Positions 37,257-46,159 of a stretch of DNA of 64,000 bases are shown here, one piece after another. The stretch covers positions 62,001-126,000 of the forward strand of contig JAWDKM010000003.1 in the NCBI GenBank assembly GCA_032464575.1. The letters run 5' to 3'. Each line of letters begins with the position of its first letter. Positions within the stretch are counted from its first letter, which is position 1. The stretch is from Pontivivens sp032464575 (GTDB lineage Bacteria; Pseudomonadota; Alphaproteobacteria; Rhodobacterales; Rhodobacteraceae). The notes beneath the pieces were generated by a model. That model was not told the origin of the DNA. It searched no databases and saw only the letters and a program-made list of their open reading frames with translations. The position numbers and the translations under genes are program-made.

Positions 37257-37706
37257 ATGAAGGGCTTTCCCGACCTGCCGCCGATCTGGTTCGCGGGCTT
37301 CGCCGCCGCCGTCTGGATCCTGTCGCGGAGCCTTCCGATCGTGTCGTTCGACAACCCGGTGACGGACCTGCTCGGCGCGCTCCTGATCCTGGCCGGGCTC
37401 GGCCTCGCGGCATGGTCGCTCTACTGGTTCCGCCGCCGCCAGACGACGTTCGAGCCGCATCACACGCCCACCGCCCTGATCGTGGAGGGGCCGTTCCGGC
37501 TGTCGCGCAATCCCATCTATGTCGGGCTTGTCGCGATCCTCGCGGGCTACGCCCTGCGCCAGGGCGCGCTCGCGCCGCTCCTGCTCCTCCCGCTGTTCTG
37601 GGGTGTCCTGCACCGCCGCTTCGCCCTGCCGGAGGAGGCGGGGCTGCGGGCCGCCTTCGGGTCCGAGGCCGAGGCCTACATCGCGGCGACGCGCCGCTGG
37701 CTGTGA
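37257..37706 (+). CDS. isoprenylcysteine methyltransferase-like membrane protein
   Basis: The 149-residue product has about four membrane helices and the C-terminal pattern of the ICMT/PEMT (phospholipid methyltransferase) family: EGPFRLSRNPIYVGLVAILAGYAL (seen at about 80-103) and the EEAGLRAAFGSEAEAYIAATRRW ending. These bind S-adenosylmethionine and methylate lipids or prenylated groups; in bacteria the substrates are usually unknown. It is followed 94 bases later by the DUF1223 gene. Confidence 0.88.
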   Translation: MKGFPDLPPIWFAGFAAAVWILSRSLPIVSFDNPVTDLLGALLILAGLGLAAWSLYWFRRRQTTFEPHHTPTALIVEGPFRLSRNPIYVGLVAILAGYALRQGALAPLLLLPLFWGVLHRRFALPEEAGLRAAFGSEAEAYIAATRRWL

Positions 37707-37799
37707 TCGCGATCACGCCGCCTCTCCCGCTTTCTTGATTGGACGATGACTGCCGCGAGGCATAGCCATTAGGTCCACCACGAGGAGAAAGACCGCCCC

Positions 37800-38501
37800 A
37801 TGCTCCAGCTTCCGCGCCTCCTGATCCTGACCGTTCTCACGCTGATCGCGGCGCCGCTCGCGGCGCAGACGCGGCCGGTGGTGGTGGAACTCTTCACGTC
37901 GCAGGGCTGCTCCTCTTGCCCGCCGGCGGATGCGTTCCTCGGCGAGCTCGCCCAGCGGCCGGAGGTCATCGCGCTGTCGCTGCACGTGGACTACTGGGAT
38001 TATCTGGGCTGGCGCGACCCGTTCGCCTCGCCCGCCATGACGCGGCGCCAGCGTGCCTACGCGGCCGCCCATGGCGAGCGCTCGATCTACACCCCGCAGA
38101 TGGTGATCCACGGCCAGGTCTCGGCGATCGGCCACCAGAAGGAGCTGGTGAACGCGGCCATCGCCCGGCTGGCCGGAGAGCCGGCGCGCGCGCGCGTCGT
38201 CATCCGTCCGTCCAACGGCAGCATGCTGGTGGAGATTGCGCCGCTGGGACCGGTGGAGCCGTCCATCGTGCATCTGGTCAGCTATGCCGAGCCCCAGCGC
38301 CAGCAGATCGCGCGGGGGGAGAACCGGGGCCGGAACCTCGCCTACCACAACGTCGTCACCAACTGGATGCGGCTCGCGGACTGGAGCGGGGAGGAGGTCG
38401 AGTTGACCGCACCCGTGCCCACCATGGCGCGCGGTGTCGCGGTGATCGTGCAGGAGGGCGTCGCGGGCACGGTGATCGGGGCGGCGAAATACGAGTTCTG
38501 A
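37800..38501 (+). CDS. DUF1223 family thioredoxin-like secreted protein
   Basis: The 233-residue product has a signal peptide (MLQLPRLLILTVLTLIAAPLAA) and then the DUF1223 start VVELFTSQGCSSCPPADAFLGEL with a CxxC motif near residues 38-41, HVDYWDYLGWRDPFASP, and YTPQMVIHG. The family has a thioredoxin-like fold, and the CSSC pair suggests periplasmic redox or metal handling. The context gives no more hint. It is preceded by an AGGAG site. Confidence 0.92.
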   Translation: MLQLPRLLILTVLTLIAAPLAAQTRPVVVELFTSQGCSSCPPADAFLGELAQRPEVIALSLHVDYWDYLGWRDPFASPAMTRRQRAYAAAHGERSIYTPQMVIHGQVSAIGHQKELVNAAIARLAGEPARARVVIRPSNGSMLVEIAPLGPVEPSIVHLVSYAEPQRQQIARGENRGRNLAYHNVVTNWMRLADWSGEEVELTAPVPTMARGVAVIVQEGVAGTVIGAAKYEF

Positions 38502-38574
38502 GCGCGCCCCGCTCCTTCTGCCTTGCCGAAAATATCCTCGCCCGGCAGGGCGAAACCGCATCTCAGGCGCGAGC

Positions 38575-39441
38575 CTACCGCCAGCGGCGGTGAAACCAGA
38601 ACCACTGCTCGGGCCGCTCCATGATCCAGGACGAGAGCTGGGCGTTGACCGCGCGCATCATCTCCTCCTCGTCGCCATGGGGGATCGGGGCACTGACGAC
38701 GCTGTCGAAGCTGAGCCCGTCCTCGGCGCGGAAGCTGGCATTGGCGACCAGCGGCACGCCCATGGACTTCGCGAGCTTCGCGGCACTCGTCGTAGTCTCC
38801 GCCGGATGGCCGAGGAAGTCGATCAGCGGCGCGCCCGACTGCTTCTGATCGACGAGGATCGCGACGATCCCGCCGGCGCGCAGGTGGCGGATCAGGCCGC
38901 GCGTGCCGTCGCGGCCCTTGGGGAAGGCATGTTCGCTGAGCACCTTGAGGGTGCCGACGAAATCCTCGTTGTAGTAGGGGTTGTTGTGGGTGCGGTAGAC
39001 GCCGCCGATCTCCAGGTCGCGGGTCCGGCCCCAGGCGCGCAGCCCCTCCCAGTTGCCGAAATGCATGGCGGCGATCACCGCGCCGGTCTTCTCGGTGCTG
39101 GCCTTCTGGAGCACGTCGAGCCCGGGCCCCCCGGCGCGGAAGCGGGAGGGGTCGGCGATGACGTCCTCCATCATCATCTCCTCGACCATGACGCGGCCGA
39201 AATTGTCACCCGCACCGCGCAGGATCTCGGCACGACGGGCCGGCGGCAGGTCGGGCAGGACCTTGTCGAGATTGCGCTCGACCCGGCGCCGCGCCTCGGG
39301 TAGCCGCGCGACGAGGTTGCGGCCGACCCAGCCGCCGAGCGCCACGCGCCGGTCGTAGGGCAGCACGCGGATGACGCGCGCCAGCACGCGCAGCATGCCG
39401 TTCGACAGGCGGTAGCTCAGGTCCTTGTAGCGGTCGCTCAT
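38575..39441 (-). CDS. lysophospholipid acyltransferase family protein (LpxL/HtrB type)
   Basis: The 288-residue product belongs to the LpxL/HtrB superfamily that adds secondary acyl chains to lipid A. The catalytic motif HFGNWE is at about residues 130-135, followed by the GVYRTHNNPYYNE and VDQKQSGAPLIDFLGHPAETTTSAAKLA segments, and the family ending WFWFHRRWR. The ATG at 39441 gives the N-terminus MSDRYKDLSYRLSNG. The exact acyl acceptor cannot be read from the sequence. Confidence 0.9.
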   Translation of the reverse strand: MSDRYKDLSYRLSNGMLRVLARVIRVLPYDRRVALGGWVGRNLVARLPEARRRVERNLDKVLPDLPPARRAEILRGAGDNFGRVMVEEMMMEDVIADPSRFRAGGPGLDVLQKASTEKTGAVIAAMHFGNWEGLRAWGRTRDLEIGGVYRTHNNPYYNEDFVGTLKVLSEHAFPKGRDGTRGLIRHLRAGGIVAILVDQKQSGAPLIDFLGHPAETTTSAAKLAKSMGVPLVANASFRAEDGLSFDSVVSAPIPHGDEEEMMRAVNAQLSSWIMERPEQWFWFHRRWR

Positions 39442-39594
39442 GTGGGTGGTGGTCCGGGCGGGAGAACTGACGCGCTCCCATAGCATTGCGCGGCGGGGCA
39501 AGGCCAGAGGGCGGCATCGCCCGAATGTCACTCGCATTTCGGGGCCGAGCATGTTCAACCTGAGGTTGCGTTTGTATCGACCGGAGATCGTTTC

Positions 39595-40293
39595 ATGTTT
39601 CGTATCCTGTGCGCCGTCTCTCTCGCCCTTTTCGCCGCGCCGTCCTGGGCGCAGTTGAGCTGGTCCGACGTGTCGCCGCCCGCCTTGCCGACGCTGGGGC
39701 CGAGCCCCCATGTCTTCGACAGCGAGGCGGACGAGGTGGAGGATGCGCCGGAGTTCCGCGCCGCGACGCTGAGCTTCACGCCCGATCCGGAGCTGCGCGC
39801 GCGGGCGGTGGAGGAGCTGATCTCCCGCATCGACGCGCGCTCGCCGCAGGATGCGGCCCATCTGGAGGGCATGGACCTTTTCGGGATCATGGCGGGGGCG
39901 CTGGCGCCTTACGATTACTCGGTCAACGACCTCGCGGATGCGACGGCGGTCTACATGATCGAGCTCTACGACGCGGCGAACGGTGTCACGGACGATACCG
40001 AGGTCGCCACGGCCCATGCGTTGAGTGCGCAGGTGGCGCAGGGCTATGCGGCGATCGCCGAGGACGAGCCGGCCCTGTCCGATCCCGCGCAGGTGCAGGA
40101 GCAGTCGGACCTGTTCCTGCTCCAGGCGATGATGATCGCCATGTTGGGCGACAGCTACGGCACCGGGCCGGGTGCCGAGCCGTTTCGGGAGGAGATGGCG
40201 CGCACGGCGCAGGAGGTCTTCGGCTTCGATTTCACACAGGCCACGCTGGGACCGGACGGGCTGACCATTCCCGGCGTGCAGATCGCGCAGTAG
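39595..40293 (+). CDS. secreted protein, resembles DUF6683
   Basis: The 232-residue product has a signal peptide (MFRILCAVSLALFAAPSWAQ). The mature part contains the segment LFGIMAGALAPYDYSVNDLADATAVYMIELYDAANG (about residues 100-135), which resembles DUF6683 proteins, a family without known function. It stops one base before the stop of the convergent EamA transporter. It is divergent from the acyltransferase, with 153 bases between the starts. Confidence 0.75.
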   Translation: MFRILCAVSLALFAAPSWAQLSWSDVSPPALPTLGPSPHVFDSEADEVEDAPEFRAATLSFTPDPELRARAVEELISRIDARSPQDAAHLEGMDLFGIMAGALAPYDYSVNDLADATAVYMIELYDAANGVTDDTEVATAHALSAQVAQGYAAIAEDEPALSDPAQVQEQSDLFLLQAMMIAMLGDSYGTGPGAEPFREEMARTAQEVFGFDFTQATLGPDGLTIPGVQIAQ

Positions 40294-40294
40294 C

Positions 40295-41167
40295 TCAGCC
40301 CGACCGGTTCTCCCGATACCAGACGAAGAGACCCGCGCCGATGATGAGCGTGGCGCCGGTCCAGGTCCAGATATCCGGCCACTCGCCGAAGAAGAGGACG
40401 CCCCAGAGGGCCGCGAGCGCGAGGCCCGAATAGCCGAAGGGCGCGAGCAGCGACGCGGGCGCCGAGCGGAAGGCGAGAATCAGCAGGAACTGCCCGGTTC
40501 CGCCGACGAGCCCGATCAGGCCCATCAGAAGCGCGTCCCCGGTGCTGGGCATCTGCCAGACCGGGATGACGAGGAGGGAAGAGACCACCGCGCCGAAGAG
40601 GGCGGTGTAGACGAAGCTGGTCCACGGGCTCTCCTCCGCGCCGAGCTTGCGCGTGGCGATGGAGAAGGCGGCATAGCAGCTCGCCGCGCAGACCGGCAGC
40701 AGCGCGTAGGGCGTGAAGACGTCGAAGCCCGGGCGGATGATGACGAGCGCGCCGATCAGCCCGCAGAAGAGGGCCAGCCAGCGGCGGATCCCCACCTTCT
40801 CTCCCAGGAAGATCATGGCGAGGAGCGTGGTGATCAGCGGTGCGACCTCGAAGATCGCGGTCGCCTCGGCCAGTTCGAGCTCCGAAAGCGCGAGGTAGAA
40901 GCTGAAGGTCGCGCCGAAGACGAAGATCGAGCGCATCAGCTGCAGGCCGGGATAGCGGGTGCGCATCAGGCGGGGCAGGCGCGGGGCGAGCAGGATGACC
41001 GTCCAGAGCACCTGGCCCGTGTAGCGCGCCCAGACCACCTGCATCGGCGGGTTGTCCGCCGTCAGCCCCTTGGCGAGCGCGTCCATCACGGTGAAGAACG
41101 CGATGGCGCCCAGCATCATCAGGATGCCGCGCCGCGGATTGTCGGTGGCAAGGGTACCGGTCGCCAT
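40295..41167 (-). CDS. EamA/DMT family transporter
   Basis: The 290-residue product has ten predicted membrane helices in two EamA repeats (about residues 14-145 and 155-285), the layout of drug/metabolite transporters. The second repeat shows GTGQFLLILAFRSAPASLLAPFGYSGLALAALWGVLFFGE, typical of the family. The ATG at 41167 (MATGTLATDNPRRGILMMLG) was chosen over a longer frame. It is downstream of infC on the same strand by 97 bases. The substrate is unknown. Confidence 0.88.
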   Translation of the reverse strand: MATGTLATDNPRRGILMMLGAIAFFTVMDALAKGLTADNPPMQVVWARYTGQVLWTVILLAPRLPRLMRTRYPGLQLMRSIFVFGATFSFYLALSELELAEATAIFEVAPLITTLLAMIFLGEKVGIRRWLALFCGLIGALVIIRPGFDVFTPYALLPVCAASCYAAFSIATRKLGAEESPWTSFVYTALFGAVVSSLLVIPVWQMPSTGDALLMGLIGLVGGTGQFLLILAFRSAPASLLAPFGYSGLALAALWGVLFFGEWPDIWTWTGATLIIGAGLFVWYRENRSG

Positions 41168-41264
41168 TGGGGCGGTCCTTCTTCCTGAACGGCACCGCGG
41201 GAGGCGGCGCACACGAAAAGGGCGGCGCCTCAGGCACCGCCCCGGATCGTGGATGTCGCGCCCG

Positions 41265-41810
41265 TCAGGTCTTCACGGGCGAGATCATCATGACCATCTG
41301 GCGGCCTTCGACCCTGGGCATGTTGTCGATCTTGCCCAGACCCTCCACATCGCCGGCGACGCGGTTGAGCAGATCGCGGCCCAGCTCCTGATGGGCCATC
41401 TCGCGGCCGCGGAAGCGGAGCGTCACCTTCACCTTGTCGCCATTGCCGAGGAACTTGGTCACGTTGCGCATCTTGACGTCGTAGTCGTGGGTGTCGGTGT
41501 TGGGGCGGAACTTCACCTCCTTCACCTCGATCGTCTTCTGCTTCTTGCGGGCCTCGGATTCACGCTTCTGCTGTTCGTACTTGAACTTGCCGAAGTCCAT
41601 GATCTTGCACACCGGCGGCGTGGCGTTCGGCGAGATCTCCACCAGGTCGAGCCCGGCTTCCTGGGCCAGTTCGATGCCCCGGCGGGGCGGCACGACGCCG
41701 ATCTGCTCGCCATCGGCGCCAATCAGGCGGATTTCGTTTGCGCGGATACGGTCGTTGACGCGGGGGCCGGTGTCGCGGGTGGGAGGTGCATTGTGCGGTC
41801 TGCGGGCTAT
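41265..41810 (-). CDS. infC: translation initiation factor IF-3, apparent AUA start
   Basis: IF-3 keeps ribosomal subunits apart and checks the start codon. The conserved protein reads IARRPHNAPPTRDTGPRVND, then RIRANEIRLIGADGEQIGVV and continues to the C-terminal domain (KVKVTLRFRGREMAHQELG), 181 residues in all, the normal length. No ATG, GTG or TTG exists in frame before a GTG at 41693, which would remove the conserved N-terminal 39 residues. The first codon is therefore probably ATA (41808-41810), with AAGGA about 13 bases upstream. Rare start codons on infC allow IF-3 to repress its own translation. Confidence 0.85.
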   Translation of the reverse strand: MARRPHNAPPTRDTGPRVNDRIRANEIRLIGADGEQIGVVPPRRGIELAQEAGLDLVEISPNATPPVCKIMDFGKFKYEQQKRESEARKKQKTIEVKEVKFRPNTDTHDYDVKMRNVTKFLGNGDKVKVTLRFRGREMAHQELGRDLLNRVAGDVEGLGKIDNMPRVEGRQMVMMISPVKT

Positions 41811-41864
41811 GGTCTTCTGGTCCTTCTGTGGTTGACGGATCGGCGCGGTCGCGCACGCCGAAGG

Positions 41865-41880
41865 GCAGGCCCGGGCCTGC
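41865..41880. promoter_or_regulatory. 16-bp perfect palindrome upstream of infC
   Basis: GCAGGCCC is followed at once by its reverse complement GGGCCTGC, 55 bases in front of the proposed infC start. It lies in the 151-base gap shared with the divergent YhhN cluster. It could be an operator or part of the infC leader RNA structure. Confidence 0.3.
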
Positions 41881-41961
41881 GAGAGACCTTTAAGTGGCGT
41901 GGAACCGCATCTTGGTCAATAGTGCCTTGGACCGAAGGGGAGATTTGCGGGGACCTGCTCG

Positions 41962-42600
41962 ATGTTATCCTACCCGGCCGCGGCGATCTCGCTGGTCGCG
42001 GCCCTGGCCTACCTGTTCCACTACCGCGTGCAGCCGCCCGGAGAGCGCCGGACCGTCGTGAAGACCGCCGCCCTGGGCGCGCTGGCCGTCGTCAGCCTGT
42101 TCCAGGGGGCGCCGCTGACCTTCGTGCTTGCCCTGATCGTCGCCGCCGCCTCGGACGCGATGCTGTCGCTGGAGCGGGGGCAGAGCCTGCGCAACGCCAT
42201 GGCGCTGGCCGTCCTGTCGCAACTGCTGCTGCTCGCCACGTTCCTGCTGCACTGGCAGGGGATCGACGCGCCCATCGTCGCGGTGCTGGGCCTCGCGGGC
42301 GTCGGGGTCGGCTACCTGATGCTGCTCTGGGACGGGCTGGACGGCTACCGGAAGATCATCTGCCTCTACGTCGCCGTCCTGATCGGCACGACCTTTGCGG
42401 CACTGGGCATGGGCCTGGAGGCGCGGCTGGCGGTGGCGGGGATGCTGCTCTACCTGATGGCGCAGGTCCTGCTGGGGCTGGAGTTCTTCCTGTTGCAGGG
42501 CCACGACTTCGAGCTGTCGCTGACCGGGCCGGCCATCTGGATCAGCTACTACGGCAGCATGCTGCTGTTCGTCCTCGCCTTCACCACGATTGCCGGTTGA
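41962..42600 (+). CDS. YhhN/TMEM86 family protein (lysoplasmalogenase-like), first of three
   Basis: The 212-residue product has about eight membrane helices in the YhhN/TMEM86 pattern. Human TMEM86B is a lysoplasmalogenase that cleaves the vinyl ether of lysoplasmalogens; the activity of bacterial members is less certain. Acidic residues kept by the family are visible (AAASDAMLSL near residue 58 and LLWDGLDGYRK). Two paralogous genes follow directly. Confidence 0.85.
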   Translation: MLSYPAAAISLVAALAYLFHYRVQPPGERRTVVKTAALGALAVVSLFQGAPLTFVLALIVAAASDAMLSLERGQSLRNAMALAVLSQLLLLATFLLHWQGIDAPIVAVLGLAGVGVGYLMLLWDGLDGYRKIICLYVAVLIGTTFAALGMGLEARLAVAGMLLYLMAQVLLGLEFFLLQGHDFELSLTGPAIWISYYGSMLLFVLAFTTIAG

Positions 42601-42642
42601 CATGGCGGTCGTCGGAAAAGCCTCTCACGACGCGTGGGCTGG

Positions 42643-43284
42643 ATGAGCGTCTACCTGGCATTTATCGCGGCCGCGCTGTCCTGCGCGGGATCGCTTGCCT
42701 ATGTGGGATATTACCAGCTGCGCAGCGTGAGCGTCCCGCGGATGCTGGCCAAGGTTACGGCGACCGCGGGCCTTGCGCTGACCGCGCTGCTGCTGGAGCG
42801 CGGAGGGCTGCTGGTCGCGGCGCTCGCGGTCGCCGCGGTGGCCGACTACGTGAAGTCGTTCCGGACCGAGGCGACGCTGATGACCGCGATCTCGTTCTCG
42901 TCGATCTTCAACGTCCTTCTGTCGATGTGGTTCGTGACCGAGCACTGGGACGGGCTGTCGGCCCCCTTCGTCGCGGCCGGCGCGCTGACCGGCATCGTCG
43001 GGGGCTACGCGATCCTCGTCTGGCCGCATATGGGGCACCTGCGCGGCATCGTTCTGCCCTACATGGTCACCGTGCTGGTGGCTGTCCTGACCGGTCTGGG
43101 CGCGGGCGGAAGCGACCCGCTGCTGGCCGTCGGAGTGCTCGCCTACATGCTGTCGATGATCCTTCTGGGCTTCGAGCTGATGCTTTTTCACAACGAGTAT
43201 CGCTTTTTGAGGGTTGTGGGGCCTATGATCTGGCTGCTCTATTACACAGGCTTGGCACTCTTCGTGCTTGGCGGGGGACGGTAA
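42643..43284 (+). CDS. YhhN/TMEM86 family protein, second of three
   Basis: The 213-residue product has the same size and helix layout as its neighbours, with VAAVADYVKSF in place of the first acidic motif and VGPMIWLLYYTGLALFVLG near the end, matching the TGPAIWISYYGSMLLFVLA end of the first copy. The start is uncertain: ATG 42643 is used, GTG 42634 is possible, and neither has a strong ribosome binding site. Confidence 0.8.
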   Translation: MSVYLAFIAAALSCAGSLAYVGYYQLRSVSVPRMLAKVTATAGLALTALLLERGGLLVAALAVAAVADYVKSFRTEATLMTAISFSSIFNVLLSMWFVTEHWDGLSAPFVAAGALTGIVGGYAILVWPHMGHLRGIVLPYMVTVLVAVLTGLGAGGSDPLLAVGVLAYMLSMILLGFELMLFHNEYRFLRVVGPMIWLLYYTGLALFVLGGGR

Positions 43285-43335
43285 CGCCAACGGGGACTGT
43301 GCTGGGGAGCACATCCTGCATCTGACGGGTTCTGC

Positions 43336-43974
43336 ATGTCGCTGTTGTTTCTTGCGATCGCGCTTGGCGCGGCCCTGGACTACGGCCTGCGCCATTCCTG
43401 GCGGCTTCCGAATTTCGACCGGTCGATGACGAAGACCTGTGCGACGCTGTCGCTGATCATCTTCGCATCGCTCGCCAACGCGCCGGGGCTGCTGATCGTG
43501 GGTCTGGGGTTCGCGGCGATCGGCGACTATTCGGGCAGCCGTGGGCCGTTGCGCTGGATGCTCCTGAGTGCGACGGCCTTCCTCGCCTGCCACACGATGT
43601 ACGTTCTGCTCTATCTCGAACGCTCATACGCCTTCGCGCCGCATTCGGGGCCGGGGATCCTGCTGGGGTTCACCGGGGTCAGCGTCATGGTGGCGACGTG
43701 CTGGCGGACGCTGGCGGCGCTGCGGCTGGCCGTCGTGATGTACACGCCCGTGATCCTGGTGCAGTTCGTCATCGGCCAGACGGTGCCGCCGGAGTTCATG
43801 ACGATCGCCTACGCGACGACGCTGTTCCTGATCTCCGGCTGCCTTCTGGGGCTGGAGCTCTTCGCCATTCCGCTCGACAGCGGCGTCCGGCGGTGGAGCA
43901 GCCCGGTGGTCTGGCTCACCTACTTCGCGGCGCAGGTCCTCGTCATCTTCTCCTTCGTGGAGATCGAGATCTAG
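43336..43974 (+). CDS. YhhN/TMEM86 family protein, third of three
   Basis: The 212-residue product again has about eight helices, the acidic motif in FAAIGDYSGSRG, and the C-terminal SSPVVWLTYFAAQVLVIFSF that aligns with both preceding genes. The three genes diverge strongly from each other, so the tandem is old. All are probably cotranscribed, with 42- and 51-base gaps. Confidence 0.8.
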   Translation: MSLLFLAIALGAALDYGLRHSWRLPNFDRSMTKTCATLSLIIFASLANAPGLLIVGLGFAAIGDYSGSRGPLRWMLLSATAFLACHTMYVLLYLERSYAFAPHSGPGILLGFTGVSVMVATCWRTLAALRLAVVMYTPVILVQFVIGQTVPPEFMTIAYATTLFLISGCLLGLELFAIPLDSGVRRWSSPVVWLTYFAAQVLVIFSFVEIEI

Positions 43975-44068
43975 CGCGTCCTGCCGCCCGGCTGCTTCGG
44001 TCGGGCGCCGCGACGGCGCAGACGCCCGGCACGCCTGCCGGCCCGAAGCGATCTGGCCGGCACGTGTC

Positions 44069-46015
44069 CTAGCGCAGGTCGGGCGGCGTCGCCTCGGCCG
44101 CGAGTTCGGCCACGACCTCCGCGGTGTCGCGCACGCTCGACTGCTTCTCGCCGAGGCGTCGGAGCGAGACGGTGCCATTCTCGACCTCCTGCCGGCCGAT
44201 GGCGAGGATGACGGGAACCTTGCCAAGCGAGTGCTCGCGGACCTTGTAGTTGATCTTCTCGTTGCGGGTGTCGGCCTCTGCCCTCACGCCCGCGCGGCGC
44301 AGCTGCTCGACCACCTCGGCCACGTAGTCGTCGGCGTCCGAGACGATGGAGGCCACGACCACCTGCCGCGGGGCGAGCCAGAACGGCAGCTTGCCCGCCC
44401 AGTTCTCGATCAGGATGCCGATGAACCGCTCGAAGGAGCCGAGGCAGGCGCGGTGCAGCATGAAGGGCCGATGCTTGTCGCCGTCCTCGCCAATATAGGT
44501 CGCATCGAGCCGTTCCGGCAGGTTCGGATCGACCTGGAACGTGCCGCACTGCCAGACCCGGCCGATCGCGTCGGTCAGCTTGAAGTCGAGCTTCGGACCG
44601 TAGAAAGCACCTTCGCCCGGATCGACGGTGTAGGGCCGACCCGTCGCCTTCACCGCGTTTTCCAGTGCCGCCTCCGCCATGTCCCAGACCTCGTCTGCGC
44701 CGACGCGCTTTTCGGGCCTCGTGGAGAAGAAGATGTCGAAGCTCTCGAAGCCCAGGTCGCGATAGACGCCGTCGAGGAAATCGACGAAGCGCACGCACTC
44801 GTCCTCGATCTGCTCGGCGGTGCAGAAGATGTGGCCGTCATCCTGCGTGAAGCCGCGCACGCGCATCAGGCCGTGCAGCGCGCCCGAGGGCTCGTAGCGC
44901 GCGCAGGAGCCGAATTCGGCGAGGCGCAGCGGCAGGTCGCGATAGCTCTTGAGCCCGTGGTTGAACACCTGCACGTGGCAGGGACAGTTCATGGGCTTCA
45001 GCGCATTGATCGCCTTTTCCTTGGCGTGCTCCTCCTCGACCTCCACGACGAACATGTTCTCGCCGTAGTTCTCCCAATGGCCGGATTTCTCCCAGAAGGT
45101 GCGGTTGAGGACCTGCGGCGTGTTGATCTCCCTGTACCCGCCGGCGCGCTGCTTGCGGCGAATGAAGTCCTGCAATGCCGTGTAGACGGTCCAGCCGGAG
45201 GGGTGCCAGAAGACCTGGCCCGGTGCTTCCTCCTGGAAGTGGAACAGGCCCATTTCGCGGCCCAGCTTGCGGTGGTCGCGCTTCGCCGCCTCCTCCAGCA
45301 TGTGGAGGTGGTCCTTCAGCTCCTGCTTGGTGCGGAAGGCGACGCCGTAGATGCGCTGGAGCTGCTTGTTCTTTGCATCGCCCCGCCAGTAGGCGCCGGA
45401 GACGCGGGTCAGCTTGAAGGCGTCCGCCGGGACCTGACCCGTATGGGCGAGGTGCGGTCCGCGGCAGAGGTCCTGCCAGTGCCCGTGCCAGTACATGCGG
45501 ATCGGCTCGCCCTCGGGGATCGCGTGGACGAGCTCGACCTTGAAGGGCTCGTTCTGCGCCTCGTAATGGGCGATGGCGCGGTCGCGCTCCCACACTTCGG
45601 TGCGGACGGGGTCGCGGGCGGCGATGATCTCGCGCATCTTCTTCTCGATCGCGGCGAGGTCGTCGGGCGTGAACGGCTCCTCCCGGTCGAAATCGTAGTA
45701 CCAGCCGTGCTCGATGACCGGGCCGATCGTGACCTTCACGTCGGGCCAGATCTCCTGCACCGCGCGCGCCATGATGTGGGCGGCGTCGTGACGGATCAGT
45801 TCGAGCGCCTGCGCCTCGTCCTTGATGGTGTGGATGGCGAGGACGGCGTCCTGCTCGATGGGGCGGGACAGGTCCACGAAGATGCCGTCCACCGTCGCGG
45901 CGATCGCGGCCTTGCCGAGCGATTTTGAGATGTCCGCCGCAACCTCGCCCCCGGTGATCCCGGCCTCGTATTGACGTTGCGCGCCATCGGGCAGGGTGAT
46001 CGTGATGTTGGCCAT
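44069..46015 (-). CDS. thrS: threonine--tRNA ligase
   Basis: The enzyme charges tRNA-Thr. The 648-residue product has the N-terminal TGS domain (residues 1-60), the editing domain (HDAAHIMARAVQEIW with its histidines, and the HHLCRGPH-like DLCRGPHLAHTGQ), the class II catalytic core with the zinc ligands in MNCPCHV and motif 2 around FGSCARYEPSGALHGLMRVRGFTQDD, and the anticodon-binding domain from about 545. The only tRNA in the window is a tRNA-Thr, but it is 8 kb away and this looks coincidental. Confidence 0.96.
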   Translation of the reverse strand: MANITITLPDGAQRQYEAGITGGEVAADISKSLGKAAIAATVDGIFVDLSRPIEQDAVLAIHTIKDEAQALELIRHDAAHIMARAVQEIWPDVKVTIGPVIEHGWYYDFDREEPFTPDDLAAIEKKMREIIAARDPVRTEVWERDRAIAHYEAQNEPFKVELVHAIPEGEPIRMYWHGHWQDLCRGPHLAHTGQVPADAFKLTRVSGAYWRGDAKNKQLQRIYGVAFRTKQELKDHLHMLEEAAKRDHRKLGREMGLFHFQEEAPGQVFWHPSGWTVYTALQDFIRRKQRAGGYREINTPQVLNRTFWEKSGHWENYGENMFVVEVEEEHAKEKAINALKPMNCPCHVQVFNHGLKSYRDLPLRLAEFGSCARYEPSGALHGLMRVRGFTQDDGHIFCTAEQIEDECVRFVDFLDGVYRDLGFESFDIFFSTRPEKRVGADEVWDMAEAALENAVKATGRPYTVDPGEGAFYGPKLDFKLTDAIGRVWQCGTFQVDPNLPERLDATYIGEDGDKHRPFMLHRACLGSFERFIGILIENWAGKLPFWLAPRQVVVASIVSDADDYVAEVVEQLRRAGVRAEADTRNEKINYKVREHSLGKVPVILAIGRQEVENGTVSLRRLGEKQSSVRDTAEVVAELAAEATPPDLR

Positions 46016-46159
46016 GGGGGCCTCCTCGGTTCGGCGCCTACGAAACGCCCGGTTGCGGTTATGTCCCCGTTCTCGTGACAGAGCGTTTCCGAGAGGTCAA
46101 GACGGATCGCCGGCGTTCTCGCGTATAAGGTGTGGAGATTTTTTCCACGGAGCCTTTCG

